Assembly (NCBI GenBank): GCA_023935145.1
Contig: CM043700.1
Location: 26,930,001 to 26,994,000 of the forward strand
DNA length: 64,000 nt
Reading direction: 5' to 3'
Origin: Bretschneidera sinensis
Lineage: Eukaryota > Streptophyta > Magnoliopsida > Brassicales > Akaniaceae
The notes under the pieces were generated by a model. It was given only the letters and a program-made list of their open reading frames with translations. It searched no databases and had not been told where the DNA came from. This document shows positions 12,669-25,800 of the stretch, one piece after another; the stretch's first letter is position 1, and each line of letters begins with the position of its first letter. The position numbers and the translations under genes were made by a program.

Positions 12669-15600
12669 ATGGTCGTCCTTAACAATAATAATAATAACAC
12701 AATACAACCACAAATACCAAAGTTTGACGGAAAAACCAATTTTGAGTATTGGAGGGTCCAGATACAACTATTTTTTGAATACCAGGAATTGTGGACTGTT
12801 GTTTCCGAGGGTATTGTTGGGCCAGCAGATGCCGCAACAACCAGGAAGGATTTGAAGGCGAGATTTTTCATTAATCAGTCGCTGGATCCGGTGATTTTTT
12901 AGAAAATCGCATATACAACATCAGCAAAACGGGCTTGGGACACTCTAATGAACACATACAATAGAGCAGAAAAGGTGAAGAAAGTTCGCTTGCAGACCAT
13001 GCAGAGGCAGTTGGAGCTTCTCCAGATGAAAAAAACGGAGAAGATGGCAGATTACTGCTCACGGATATTGGTACTTGTTAATCAGATGAAGTCCAATGGT
13101 GAGACAATTTCAAATGTTCAGATTATGGAGAAGATTCTCCGAACACTGACTGAGAAGTTTGAGTACAAGGTGACTGTCATCGAAGAGTCTAAAGATCTCG
13201 AAGAGATTACGTTGGATGAGTTGATGGGCTCACTCCAAGCCCACGAACAATGTTTGGACGAGAAGTCTGAGATCGAGGTGGAGGAAGCTTTGTAGAGCCA
13301 GTTGAGTCTTAAGAAAGACAAAGTGGAGACTCGAAAGAATTCTGAGGCAAGCCAGAAGGGTTAGAACTCACAAAATTAGAGGGGAAGTGCTTCCAGATCT
13401 AGCCAGACGAAAGGCGGAGGAGGCAATAACACTAATTAAAAGAATAAATCTCAGATTCAGTGTTTCAGATGCAAAAAATATGGCCACTACAAGAATGAGT
13501 GCAAATCCAATGGGAAAAATTTCCAAGCAAATGTTGCAGAAGATGGAGACTATTCAGAAACATTGCTACTAGCGTGTAGTGTAGCAGTGGATGATGTCAA
13601 GTACAAATGGTTTCTGGATACAGGCTGCAACAACTACATGTGTGGTAGGAAGGAGATGTTCTCTGAATTGGATGAGACCTTTACTTCGGAAGTGAAGTTT
13701 GGGAATAGCTCAAAGGTGCCAGTGATGGGGAAGGGAAAAATCTCCATCTCTTTGAAGGATGGATCCAAGAATACCATCTCAGAGGTATTATTTGTCCTGA
13801 GTCTGCATCAAAATCTATTGAGTATAGCGCAACTTTCAGAGAAGGGGTATGATATGTGGATCTACAGAGGGGTATGCACCATCAAAGATGCACAAAATGG
13901 TTTGATAGCAAAGTTAAATATGTCATCAAATCGTTTGTTTCTGCTGCATATTAATAGAGACATTTTACCATGCTTTAGTTTTGTAATCAGATATGGGAGT
14001 TGGTTATGGTATATGCGATTTGGCCATGTGAACTTTGGAAGTTTGAAGCTACTTTCTTCAAGGAAGATGGTTTCAGGATTGCTGATCATTGATCCTCTTA
14101 ATAAGGTATGCGAGACATGTGTTGTGGGAAAGAAGCATAAAGACTCATTTCCTATAAAGAAAACGTGGAGAGTTTGTCGGCCATTGGAGCTAGTGCACTC
14201 AGATCTATGCTCCGTGGAGACTCTGTCGAATGGGGGATATAAGTATTTTATTACCTTTATTGATGACTTCAGCAGGAAGGCTTGGGTGTATTTCTTGCAG
14301 CAGAAGTCAGATATTTGTGATGCCTTCAAGAGATTTAAGGCATTGGTGGAGTATCAGAGTGAAAGGTCTATCGAGACTCTGAGAACAGATCGGGGGACAG
14401 AATATGTTGTCTGTGATAGTTTCTTGCAAAAACATGGCATCAATCATCAATTGACAGTGAGATATACTCCTCAGCAGAATGGTGTAGCAGATAGGAAGAA
14501 TAGAACAGTCATGGACATGATCAGGTGTATGTTACACTTGAAGAAACTGCCCAAAGGTTTTTAGGGTGATGCAGTTGCTTGTGTATTTTATCTGTTGAAT
14601 AGATGTCTCACCAGTAGTGTTCTCGAAAAGACTTATTAGGAAGCCTGAACTTGACTCAAACCCAGCATTGAACACTTACGAGTGTTTGGGTGTATTACCT
14701 ATGCTCATGTACCTGATGGTTTAAGAAAGAAACTTGATGATAAGGCAGAAAAGTGCATCTTCATCGGCTACAGTCAGGTAACAAAGGGTTATAAACTTTA
14801 TAATCCAATGACCAAAAAGGTGATTGTCAGTAGAGATGTTATCTTCGATGAGCTGGGATGCTGGGATTGGTCTTGCGGTAAAGGGAGCTTTTTAGACATT
14901 GATATCGACCTGGATGAGATTGACGGTCATCCCATAAAGAATCTGGTTTCGACCTCAGTGGTTCCACTATCCCCGGTGAACCCACATCCAGTATAATCTT
15001 CTGGTCGTCCACAATGTGAACGGGTGTTGCCAGCTCGTTTGCAGGATTATGTTCTCAGTAATGATGATGATCCAACAAATGAAGAGTTGGTGAACTTTGC
15101 ATTGTTTGCAGATTGTGATCCTATCACATATGAAGATGCTGCTCGTAATGATTGCTGGTTGAAAGCAATGGAAGAAGAGATAGGTGCGAATGAAAAGAAT
15201 AACACATGGGAGCTTACTGATTTGCCAGGTGGAAAGCAGCCCATTGGTGTTAAGTAGGTGTACAAGACAAAATACAATCCGAATCGTGAGGTAGAACGCT
15301 GCAAAGCTCGTCTGGTTGCAAAAAGTTACAAGCAAAGGCCAGGGATCGATTATTTCGAGGTGTTTTCTCTTGTTGCCAGACTTGACACTGTTCGCTTGAT
15401 TGTGTTTCTTACTGCACAGAATCGCTAAAGAATCTTTCAGATGGATGTGAAATCCGCATTTTTAAATGGGGAGATAGGGGAGGAAGTCTACATACAGCTA
15501 CCTACGGGGTATGTAAAGAAGGGGCACGAAAATCAGGTCTACAAGCTGAAGAATGCCTTATATGGGTTGAAACAGGCACCCAGAGCGTGGTATACACGCA

Positions 15601-16673
15601 TTGACACATATTTTATCCAGCATGAGTTCCAGAGATGTCCTTATGAGCACATTTTGTATATCAAATCCAATTCCTATGGAGATATTCTTATTGTGTGCTT
15701 ATATGTTGATGATCTGATCATTACCGGTAATAATCCTGAGATGATTGCAGAGGTCAAGAGTGCAATGACTGGTCATTTCGAGATGACAGATTTGGGGTTG
15801 ATATCCTACTTTCTCAGCATTGAGGTGACTCAGACAGATGATAGTATCTTTGTGTGTCCGAAAAAGTTTGTTGGTGATGTGCTGAAAAAGTTCAAAATGG
15901 AGGAATGTAAGTCGATACTGACTCCAGTTGAAGAAAGGTTGAAGTTGGAGAAGGATGGGTCTGGTGAGCTAGTTGATGCTACCATCTTTCGGAGGCTAGT
16001 AGGAAGTCTGAGATACTTAACTTCTACTAGGCCTGATATTTCTTATGGATTTGGGCTTATTAACAGGTTCATGGATTCTCCGAGACAATCTCACTTGCAG
16101 GCTGGCAATCGTATCTTGCGATATGTGAAAGGTACACTGGGTGATGGTATCTTTTACTCATCCTCTAACAAAGTCGAGCTTGTTGGATATATAGATAGTG
16201 ACTGGGCAGGTGATACGGAGAAGAGGAAAATCACTTCCGGATTTGCGTTCCATCTTGGTTCTGGAGTATTTTCTTAGTCATCGAAGAAGCAACAGGTGGT
16301 TGCTCTATCGACAACAGAAGCTGAGTACATTGCAGCTGCTGGTGGTGCTACATAAGCTGTGTAGCTGCGTCGCATGCTTTCTGAGTTAAAGCATCAACAG
16401 GATGCTCCCACGGTGATCTACTGCGACAACAAGTCCACCATTTTCCTGACCAAGAATCCAGTATATCATGGTAGAAGTAAGCACATTGATATCAAGTTTC
16501 ACTTTATACGAGACTTGGTGAAAGAGAAAGAGATCGTGATTGAGTACTGCCATTCAGAGGAACAGGTTGCATACAACTTCACAAAGCCGCTCAAAGTTGA
16601 CACTTTTCAGAAGCTTAAGAAGTCTTTGGGCATGATGAGTTATGAAAGACTTGGTTTAAGGGCAGGTATGTAG
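12669..16673 (+). pseudogene. Copia-1 gag-pol polyprotein, inactivated by stop codons
   Basis: The same frame runs for about 1,335 codons with about 15 in-frame stops (for example 12900, 13293, 13362, 13377, 13437, 14562, 14637, 14994, 15255, 16275) and no frameshift. The zinc knuckle CFRCKKYGHYKNEC is at 13461-13502. The protease motif is LDTGC at 13614. The integrase has its first zinc His changed to Tyr (LWYMRFGH). Its first two catalytic Asp residues are present (HSDLC, RTDRGTEY) but the third acid is Asp, not Glu (NGVADRKNRT). The reverse transcriptase has LYVDDL near 15706. RNase H has DSDWAGD, TEAEY and CDNKS. Many stops are explained by CAG/CAA to TAG/TAA or TGG to TAG/TGA. The natural stop lies inside the 3' LTR. 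Confidence 0.93.
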
Positions 16674-16940
16674 TATTAAACCAAGTTATTATATCTTTAT
16701 TATTATTGTTTTGATATTAGGTTGGATTTATCTTTTTAGATAATTCTTATTTATTATGTGTTAGAATTATCAGATAATTAGGATTATCATAGTTTTATTT
16801 TGTCATTATCAGTTAGAGGTTTGGTGTTATCATGTTACCTCATCACGGCTACTATAAATAGTTGGCCTCAATTCATTGTAAAATTAATTATTCAATAAAC
16901 AGTTCTTTAGAAAATTATTTTTTGTTTGTGAAATTTTACA
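16669..16940 (+). repeat. Copia-1 3' LTR
   Basis: Begins tgtagtattaaacc and ends aaattttaca. A purine-biased aagggcagg lies just upstream as a weak polypurine tract. It is followed by the target copy ggaga. Confidence 0.95.
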
Positions 16941-17127
16941 GGAGAAGTTCTTATGTGCTCACGATTGGAGATGGAATGGTGGAGTCTTTCAACCTCTTGC
17001 TTCTTGAATTTGGAGTAGAGAGCTCAACCGTCGGTTAGAGAAAAAGATGATGAGAAAAAGATCCCCTAAAAAGGATTTTCGACTTTGTATATATAAAAGA
17101 GAACTAGGGTTGCGGTTGTGCACAAGT

Positions 17128-17229
17128 AGAAGGTAAATTAGGGTTTCGACTAGGTTTATTTAGAAGGTAAATTAGGGTTTCGGCTGGGCTTATTTAGAAG
17201 AGAAACTAGGGTTGCGGCTGGGTTTCTTT
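17128..17229. repeat. 34-bp tandem repeat, three copies, telo-box-like
   Basis: Three adjacent 34-base units (17128-17161, 17162-17195, 17196-17229) start agaaggtaaattagggtt and end ggtttattt with a few changes. A degraded fourth lies just upstream. Each holds (t)tagggtt(t), the telo-box core. Confidence 0.85.
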
Positions 17230-18160
17230 AGAAACAATTGAGGTGGTCGAATTCTTGGCTTGATTTTCTTTCCTTATGCACAAAGATCTCTTCCCAATCT
17301 GAACCAAAAACTCCTCAAGCTTCTAAACATATCTAGATACATGCAGTCATGTACAAATGCATGCGTTAGGGTTCTTCTACACAAATGGCCTGCATAGGAT
17401 TCCTAGTGGACTCCAATATTCCCTCATGTTTTGACATATCATCAAAATAATTCCAATGTGGAAATTCCCTACAAAGAAATCAGAAAATAATAAATAAGGA
17501 AAGTTTCCATAATTAGAAAATGAAAGATATCAAAAAGCAAGTTTCCAAATTAGGAAAGTTTCTTAGAATGATAAAACTATTTTCTTGATCCACTTAGATT
17601 TCCTAAAGTAACTAGGAAAACTCATTTTTGCACATTCTTTTACCATTCTCACGCTCACAAGCTTTCTAAACACTAATAATAGAAACTAAGCTTAAAATAA
17701 CAAAGTTAAGAGAATTACAAAGTCAAATAGGGTAGGAAATGCATTAAAAATATCATATAAAGTGTTCCTATTACCACGCAAGTGAGAATTTTTGAAAATT
17801 TATTTAATAATTTTCAAATATTTTATAAAATTTATTTAAAATATGTTTTAATGTATTTAACTATCTTAAAATGAAAATAATTGTAAAAAAATAATATTAT
17901 AATTAATTAAAAATTTGAAAAACATTTAGTATCCTAAATTAAGAAAGTGGTCGGTGCAACATATTTAAAGCTAAAAGGAGAAATAAAGTGTCATGGTAGT
18001 GACACTATGGAGGAGGGAGAAATTAAATTGGTTGAAGACATTGACAGTTTCTTGAGGCATCAAAGCACCTCCTATTATCTCCACACACAGTTGTGCTCAT
18101 TAAAAGGCCGGTTCCTAATATTGTAAGTAAATGCCCACAATAACTATCACTTTTTTAATG

Positions 18161-18261
18161 CTGCTTCTCAGTTTTCATTTACTCCTAATTTCAGAATGCC
18201 AACTGCTTTTCAATTTTCATTTAATCCTAATGCTGCCTTTCAGTCTTCATTTACTCCTAAT
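18161..18261. repeat. Short imperfect repeat, three copies of about 29 bp
   Basis: Units of the form ctgcttYtcaRttttcatt followed by tayyCCTAAT occur at 18161-18189, 18203-18231 and 18233-18261. Confidence 0.75.
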
Positions 18262-18694
18262 ATCATAAGGTTCACACGCAAAAGAACCCTTTCATCTTTT
18301 CATGTTGGTGGTTATTAAAAAAGGGTTAGTAAAACATTATACTTGATGATAAAAATATATTTTTGATAAACAAATTGTTTTTTTTTTGCTTTTACCATTA
18401 CTAATATTTTTATTTTAACGTTTTATCATAAAATATAAATATAAAATATTTTTTTCAATGACACCTTGTTAAATATCTAAAAAATATTTTATAAATTGAT
18501 TTTTACTTTTAAAAAATTATCATTTCTATTGTTTTGTCAAATATTAAATAATTTATAATTTTATTATTATTTTACCAAAAACAATTTTAAAAGTCAAACT
18601 TTTTTACTACTCCTAAGGTAAAGCAGATGACTGTTACGGAGTAAAAACTTTTTATACAGAAAATAGGTCCCGAACATAAAAAGGTCATTTTGAA

Positions 18695-18805
18695 GCATTT
18701 TGTTCTCTAGTGTTTATCGTTTGTGATTTTGAGATAAGTCCAAGAGCGACCTTTTTCTGCCATTAAAGTTTCCCAGCCCCACCACGTGAAGCTACATAAT
18801 TTATC
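18695..18805. repeat. Dispersed 115-bp block with G-box, copy B
   Basis: Direct partner of 8465-8580, with the same cccagccccaccacgtgaa core. Confidence 0.7.
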
Positions 18806-19875
18806 ATTAAAGTGTCGGAAGGGAAAAATCGGAGTCCTTATTAACCCTTCGTTTCGTAAGAGATTTTTCATTTCAACTCAAAATAAATTAAAAGTCAGGT
18901 ATAGGCTTGAGTAAGGATGGTGTTCGAGTAGGGCATTTTCTAAGAGAGGACCAATGCAACTTTGGCGATGGAAGAACTCTTAAATGAAAATTAAATCATC
19001 CCAAATTTAATCTGTCTTAAATTTGCATTTTAAATCATCAATCAGCTTTTAAAAAAAAATTTGATTAAATCACTACTTAAAAAAAATCTAAATATTACTT
19101 TTGTTACATAATTGCAAATGAATGGGTATCAACAAATCTTAACTTAATGAAGTTGCTCGTTTTACATGGAGGCTAAAATGGAAATTTGTAAGTAATTTTT
19201 TACTTTTTTATTTGGAAATTTTATTATAATTTTTTTAAAATAAAAAAATAAATAATTCATAATAAAATTTTATTTTTATCATTAAATCGCGTGTAATTCA
19301 TAAAAACAATGAACATGTGCATACATTCCACAATTAACCTCAATATAAACGTGGAGCTATAATTTTTTCCATCATGAAAATTAATTATCTATTTTTAAGT
19401 GTGGTTTTTCTCTTCTTTTTTTGAAAATATTTTTTTTGTGTAGAAAACAATAAAAAAAAACCATAAAATAAATGCTTTTAGAAACAATCATATTCTCAAA
19501 ATAATTGTCAAATTCTTCAGGACACTCACCAAGCATATTTAAATGCCGAAGACTTGGGATTTTACGGACAGAAAAGGAGAGAGAGAGAGTGCATGTTCAT
19601 AATTTCCACTATAAGATTCTTCTCATTTTCATATATGCTCAAAATTGAAATAATACAGTAATACAGCAGCGTGAACAAAATTAAGAAAAACCAAAACATA
19701 AGCTATCACAACTCCAGGTCCTGTTGTTCACATTCAAGTGTGCTTAAAAGAATGTCTTACACTCTAGTCTACATCAATTTTCATTTATCAACATTGTGCC
19801 TTGATGGAGAGCAAAATTATTAGAACCTCGAATTTTCTTTCGCCAAAGTACTTAACAAGTGTGGCAATAATTGTA
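18806..19875. other. Intergenic DNA and 3' UTR of HCF101
   Basis: The part next to 19875 must hold the HCF101 3' UTR and polyadenylation region on the minus strand; its exact end is not visible. A (GA)n-like gagagagaga run lies near 19580. No other gene is seen. Confidence 0.5.
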
Positions 19876-22800
19876 TCATGCTTGAACAGCAGTTGGTTGA
19901 GGAACATCAACTAACCTTTCCATTGTTTGCAGCTGATCATAGGGAGCAATCTGCACCATTGAAATATAAATCAATTAGCGACTACAGAACATAGATACAA
20001 AAAAATTAGGGTGACCAGATACCGGTCTGTCCATCAGTTTGTTACTAAGTCGGCTACCATTTACAGTCCCTCCTCCAGGCTGCGTGCTTTCTCCCCTATT
20101 GGGATGCATAAATACATGTGCAGGATGCTACGATGCAATGACTTAAAACCTAGACCAAACATAAACACAGCTCCATCTGATTTACATGGGTAGCCAGGTG
20201 TACTAGTATGCATCCATGCTTTTGCTACATATAAATGGGCATATAACTAGCAACAAGTTAATAACATAAAGATTTAGAAAATGTGATTTTGCACTAATGT
20301 TCAATTGCAGTTAGCAAACTTAGGAATTAGGATATAATAATGTTTACAGTTTATTCACTGCCAGATCAACTGTATGGTTGTACTGCTCAGTCACTAAAAT
20401 TTATAAAATCAGGGATTGATAACGTGGAAGGTTGAGCCAAATGCATTGAGGTTTAGTTCCCAGGTTAGCAAAGTGCCATTATCAACATTAGACCTGCTTT
20501 GAGATGGGTAAATTGCCCATATATATGAGCCCATAACATTACGGTAATATGTGATGGATTTTGGTTACAGGGAGGTCTCGAATTTCTTTTTCCGAGCACA
20601 GGTAGCTGTTAGGTTAATTTGACTCTCCCTGCAGGACGGGGTTATCATCTCTGTCAAGTCTAAATTTAACCTGTATAGCTATAATTCCAATTATAACTAT
20701 TTTTCACAGATTCATTCTTATAGTGAATCAAGTATGTCAAGTCACCTGGCTAAATCCATCTGGCCATGTTATTGACACTGCATAGTTTCCCATAGGCCGG
20801 ATTTCTTCTGGCTCAGTATCTTCTGGAACGTCAACGTACTGAAGCTTTTGCTCCCCGGTCCATTCATCCTGTTTAGAGCCAAACAATAAAAATAAGAACC
20901 CCCAGCAAGAAGAATTGAAGGAACAAAGATTAAAAGTCAGGTGCGTGGAAGACTCTGAGCTTATGATGAAAACAGCAGAATTAACCACTATTAAGAATTT
21001 ATCGAGGCTTTTTTTCTTCCCAGAAAGTAAAATTTTGTTCGTTGATTGCTTTCACCATCTATCACATCAATAACTTTCTTGGACAAGTCTCAAAAATACA
21101 CATTTTAAACCTCCACCTCTAGATCATCCATCGATTTCTCTACGCAAAACAGTATGAAGATTTTACTGCCGATTCACAATTTCTTGCTCATGATCTTGTC
21201 CGTTATTAAAAGAATTTGGATGCTTTGGATTAAATGACGAAGGCATCTCGTTAAAGAATTCTTGCAATAGTAAATAATCTTTAGTTATTTACAATTCTAG
21301 TGTGTGGATAGCATTGAAGATAGTTTATTAAGTGCTTTCCTTGATGAGCTAATAAAGCATTGCATATTTACTTGCACAAATATCTCCTATCAGTGTTCCA
21401 AGATATTTGCACTTGCTGATACATTTCTTTTTACTTTTCATCCTTTTTCCCATTTCCCTTGTTCCTTTCTGTTTCATAACCTAGTGTCATATTTCAAAAA
21501 TCAAACTTTCATCTCAAAGTTTCAGTTCACCTACAGTATGTTTGTGTTGGCAAAAATTGTGGTACAAAACGTGAATTTCTCAAAGCTACTCTTAAAGTGT
21601 AACAGACAAACTGTGTTTTGAAACGTTGGAAAAAAATTAATGACTATTAAAGATATCCAAAAATAACTTTTAACTTAATCAAATTCCCTTGTATATAAAA
21701 GATTCTATATATTTCTCTTTCCAACTATAGAGGTACTATGTATATTTTAGATATTTAAAATAACTACAACACTTTCACAACTAATTTTAGATGTCTAATT
21801 TACTAAACACTATATTATGATTGTCCCACAACACTCTTGTCACTATACATTTGAAAACTTATAGCAATCCCAAACTCACCCCTACTCTCATTCTTAACTT
21901 TGAACATTAATTTTTTAAGTACATTCTTTCTAAAAACAAATGAAAGGAAAAGGTGCAATATTGGGGTTTCACAGACTTCTCGCGTCGTAGAGGTTGACAT
22001 CTGGGACTAAGAACTTAAGCTTAAGATGTTGGTTGCTCATTAAGAATGTTTGAAAGGTTTTGTGGATGCTAATTAGTTTAGTTGGTAGAGTAGCTTGTCA
22101 TTGCACAATAGACTAGGATCAAACCCCACTCACACCAGTAATGGAAGGGATATGAGATGGGAGAGGGTTACTTCCCGTTGTTTTGTCCAATTTTTTTTTT
22201 TTAAAAAATGTTTGAAAGGTTTCTTATCGTCTCAGTGTGTTAGTTCAAACAGCGGAAAGCATTAAAGTGGGTCTAATACCAATTTGCATCACTTTTTGAC
22301 TCAGAATATATTGTTTAAATGAGGACCATTTAAAATTTTATATATTAACTATCCTGAAAAAAAGAAATCCTACATACCACACTTTGGGCAGAGCGATCAT
22401 TTCTTCTCACAGTTGCAGGATGCAGAAGGAATTCTTCATCTGAATCTGGTACCTTCACCCTGATTGCCTTGAGTGATTTATCATAGGTTACAGCTGTTGA
22501 AACTAGAGTAAAAGATGATAGCAAAGTCAAAATTTTTATCAGACTGGGAGTAACTTGAAGTCTTTAACCATAAATCCAAAAATATTCACATCCCTTTACA
22601 ACTTCAAAATTTTATAGTTCAAATCTTTCGTATACAAAATTACAAATTTTCAGGGAAACTTTCAGAAAATCTCTTTAGAAAATATTAGATTCCCATTGAT
22701 TTTGGCAGGTATAATAATAAGAAAGAAACTTGAAACCTTGAAAATCTGTGCATAAAGAAAATTACTGTACATATATTCATCTCACTTCTTTACATGGAAC

Positions 22801-25800
22801 AAGTTACCTATAAGATTAACTAACGTAGAGGTAAGTACCTTGTTGGCGAATCTTGGCGCACTGTTGTACAACACATATTCCAAGGTTCTGAAATGTTTTG
22901 GAAACTTCACCTTGAGGATCAGCTACAACTTCAGGCATCCCACTATCTCCGGAAGCAGATAGCTAGGTATACAAATGTAACCAAGATTACAATTTAGTGA
23001 AGCTTGCTATGCACTCATATTACGCTTTCCAACAATTTACTTAAAAAGCACAAATGTTATATGGTTAATAATCATTTATAAATGAAACCAAATATTTAAT
23101 TTGCAGTTAGGAATCTGAAGGCGTGCTCAAGGAAGACAAGAACTTGTGAAGAGGAATTGTGAACAAAAGAGTCGTATGTAGGCCAAATTTCCACATATAA
23201 TTAACTTATATTTCTTTTGCAAAAGTAAGTTAAAGTTGACTGAAGAAATAATTGGGCTTTTGACCCATGTACATGCGCTATATGAATCTTTCAACTAATA
23301 CTACTTAAAAATGACGTTGAGGATGCAATCGTATTATCCAATCACAAGTATAGGCTCCCAAAGTAGATTTCACAGGACAAACATTGATAAGAATACTTAT
23401 TAAAGGACGTACAGTTGGCCTTATGGGAAGATCAAACAGATGAGGTATACCGAATTGCTGGACAACCTGCAAAGATATGAATTAAATTATAAAAAAAACA
23501 ATTGTTTGTGCACAGAATGGTATTGATAATTGTCTTACTGTCAGCACTGTTTTCTTAATTTTTATTTTGATTTTGAATTTCTCTGTGAAATGAAATAGAT
23601 TAATAAATGGACAATCTGCATGCCTGAGAGCCTGAACCTCTGCCAAAAGGGTAATAACGCTTTCCATCAGCATCAAAATGGCACATATTCTCGACTACAG
23701 CAACACATGGCACCTGTATCATAAACAGAGCAGAAATATTAAAGAGCAGAAGGGAAAGATAATGTTCCACACACAGACATACTCATGACCCCAATTAACT
23801 TGCCTTGCATAAATGATGAAAAAATACAAGTTCCATTGGCATTGAAAAATGTCTAGAAAATGTATCTGCTGTATGATTTTAATGAGCCAGTTTCAAATGA
23901 AACACATTCGAAGAGAAAAATACCTTAAGCTTCGAAAACATTCGTACTCCTTTAGCAACATCAATGAATGCCAGCTTTTGCGGGGTGGTAACAATAACAG
24001 CAGCAGTTAATGGGACTACCTGAAAATCTCATATTACCCAATATAAAAAATGAAAGTATTGAGAGTCAAGTGCTATACAAAAAGTATATTTGCAAATACA
24101 TATTCACAACGAGGGGGGAAAACCCATGGAATTTTTTTTGATAAATTAAAAAGAACCCATAGAATTAGATAAATTTGGTGGTATTATTAGAGATGAGGAG
24201 CATGGAAAATCAGAACCTGGCATAATGTAAGTTGAATATCACCAGTTCCAGGGGGCATGTCAATAACAAGGTAATCCAGCTCTCCCCTGCATGGTAAAAC
24301 CACTCAGGACTTCAACATTATATTATGCAGCCATAAAGATTCATAAGAAGCACTGAAAGTTTAATTTTATGAACCAAATCTCAAAGAAGAAAATAAACTG
24401 AAGAAATGCATAAAAGCAAAATGTAAAGTTTTGTGGATGTGGAATGCTCATAACCATCAAATGATATACTAGAATGACTCTTTTTGTCTTGTTATGCTAT
24501 GCAAATTCTCATTGACAATAAGAAACACCATACCACTCGGTAGTCGTCAAGAGTTGATTGATGACCCCAGAAACCATGGGACCTCGCATTATCGCACGAC
24601 CTTGTCCCGCAAATCCAAAAGATACCAACTTGACTCCCAAGTATTCAGTTGGAATAATGGTTTTCTTCTCTGGATTCTATAGTAAGTCTTTACCGGGTCA
24701 GAACTATAGCATTTTACATATTTGCCAACAGAAGTCAGTTAATGTTATCATATGTTACCATCTCCAGTAGTCGATTTTCAGGGGAGACCATTGTTGGTAA
24801 ACTTGGACCATAGACATCAGCATCAAAAATACCAACTCTAGCACCCATATCAGCCAAAGTATATGCAAGATTGACAGCTACAGTTGATTTTCCCACACCT
24901 CCCTGCAAAGTTTTTCGTGAATAGGTGTTATGAGGAAAAAAATATATATCAGCATACATTAATATTAAACTTAAAGTTTTCTGAAAAACATGTGTAACAA
25001 TTAAACAAATTTCACAAAGAACAATAATTCACAAAGAACAATAATTGCCTTTTCCTTTTATCGTAGACATCCAGGAGAATTATTAGTTTCTTTCCCATAG
25101 AAATCCAATTGAATATGACCACATTCATAAACATTTTTTTTGCTCTCTAATACCAAGTTTAGGATTAAGAGATATGAACAAATCACATGCAAAGAATAGT
25201 TGTCATTTAAAATTGAAAAGGGAAAAGAAAAGACGCCACACTTGGTATAGTGAAAAATGTCCAGGCACAGAATTGAACCTTGAACAGTAAAAAAATGTTG
25301 GATAGGGCAACAAAGTAGTAACATAGTAAATTCAACATGACATACCAGGAACATAAAGAACCAAAAGATCATTGAAAAAGTACCTTACAACTTGAAACTG
25401 CCACAATATTTGAAATTGTCTGTAACCCTGCTGGAAGTTGCCCTGCAAAAATGGGTCTGGCTGGTTGTGCTGACATCGTCACATTGACTTTCTTAACCCA
25501 AGGAAGCATTTCCACCACCTCATTTGCCTTCTGCTCAAACTGTGAAGCATGAAAATCTTGTTACGCTTTCTACCTCATATATGGACTTGAACAAGCTAAT
25601 ATTGCACGAAGAATCATATAGTTGAAATTACTGCTCATAGATCAAAGAAGCTACAACATAGAATACAGCAATCCACATAATGTCCAGGGAAACCAATTCA
25701 CGCAGATGACAAGTGAGGAAGAGAAATAAAAGGTTAAAATATGTTTTAATTTTACAAAGAATCATCCACGCATTTTCATTATTTATTAATTTTTAGTGAA

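Larger units (their letters stand above)
11931..16940 (+). mobile_element. Copia-1: Ty1/Copia LTR retrotransposon, full length but defective
   Basis: Two 272-bp LTRs (TG...CA) flank a gag-pol region, and a 5-bp target duplication ggaga stands at 11926-11930 and 16941-16945. A degenerate primer site for initiator-Met tRNA (tggtattagaacc) follows the 5' LTR. Domain order is gag, zinc knuckle, protease, integrase, reverse transcriptase, RNase H, which defines Copia. The element is 5,010 bp. It lies between the D14-like gene and HCF101, apparently inside older repetitive DNA. Confidence 0.97.
16946..18694. other. Intergenic DNA, probably remains of an older repeat
   Basis: Without Copia-1 the flanks would join as gagcacaatttggaga-agttcttatgtgctcac. 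I see no coding similarity. It contains the two short tandem arrays listed separately. Confidence 0.5.

Noticed and set aside
14490..14510. Copia-1 as an active element
   Set aside because: About 15 stops, a changed zinc ligand and Asp at the integrase Glu position make autonomous activity impossible.
22061..22140. tRNA gene
   Set aside because: The A/B boxes look tRNA-like, but it is flanked by a 16-bp duplication and a tail and lacks a foldable acceptor stem and anticodon arm; it is a SINE.
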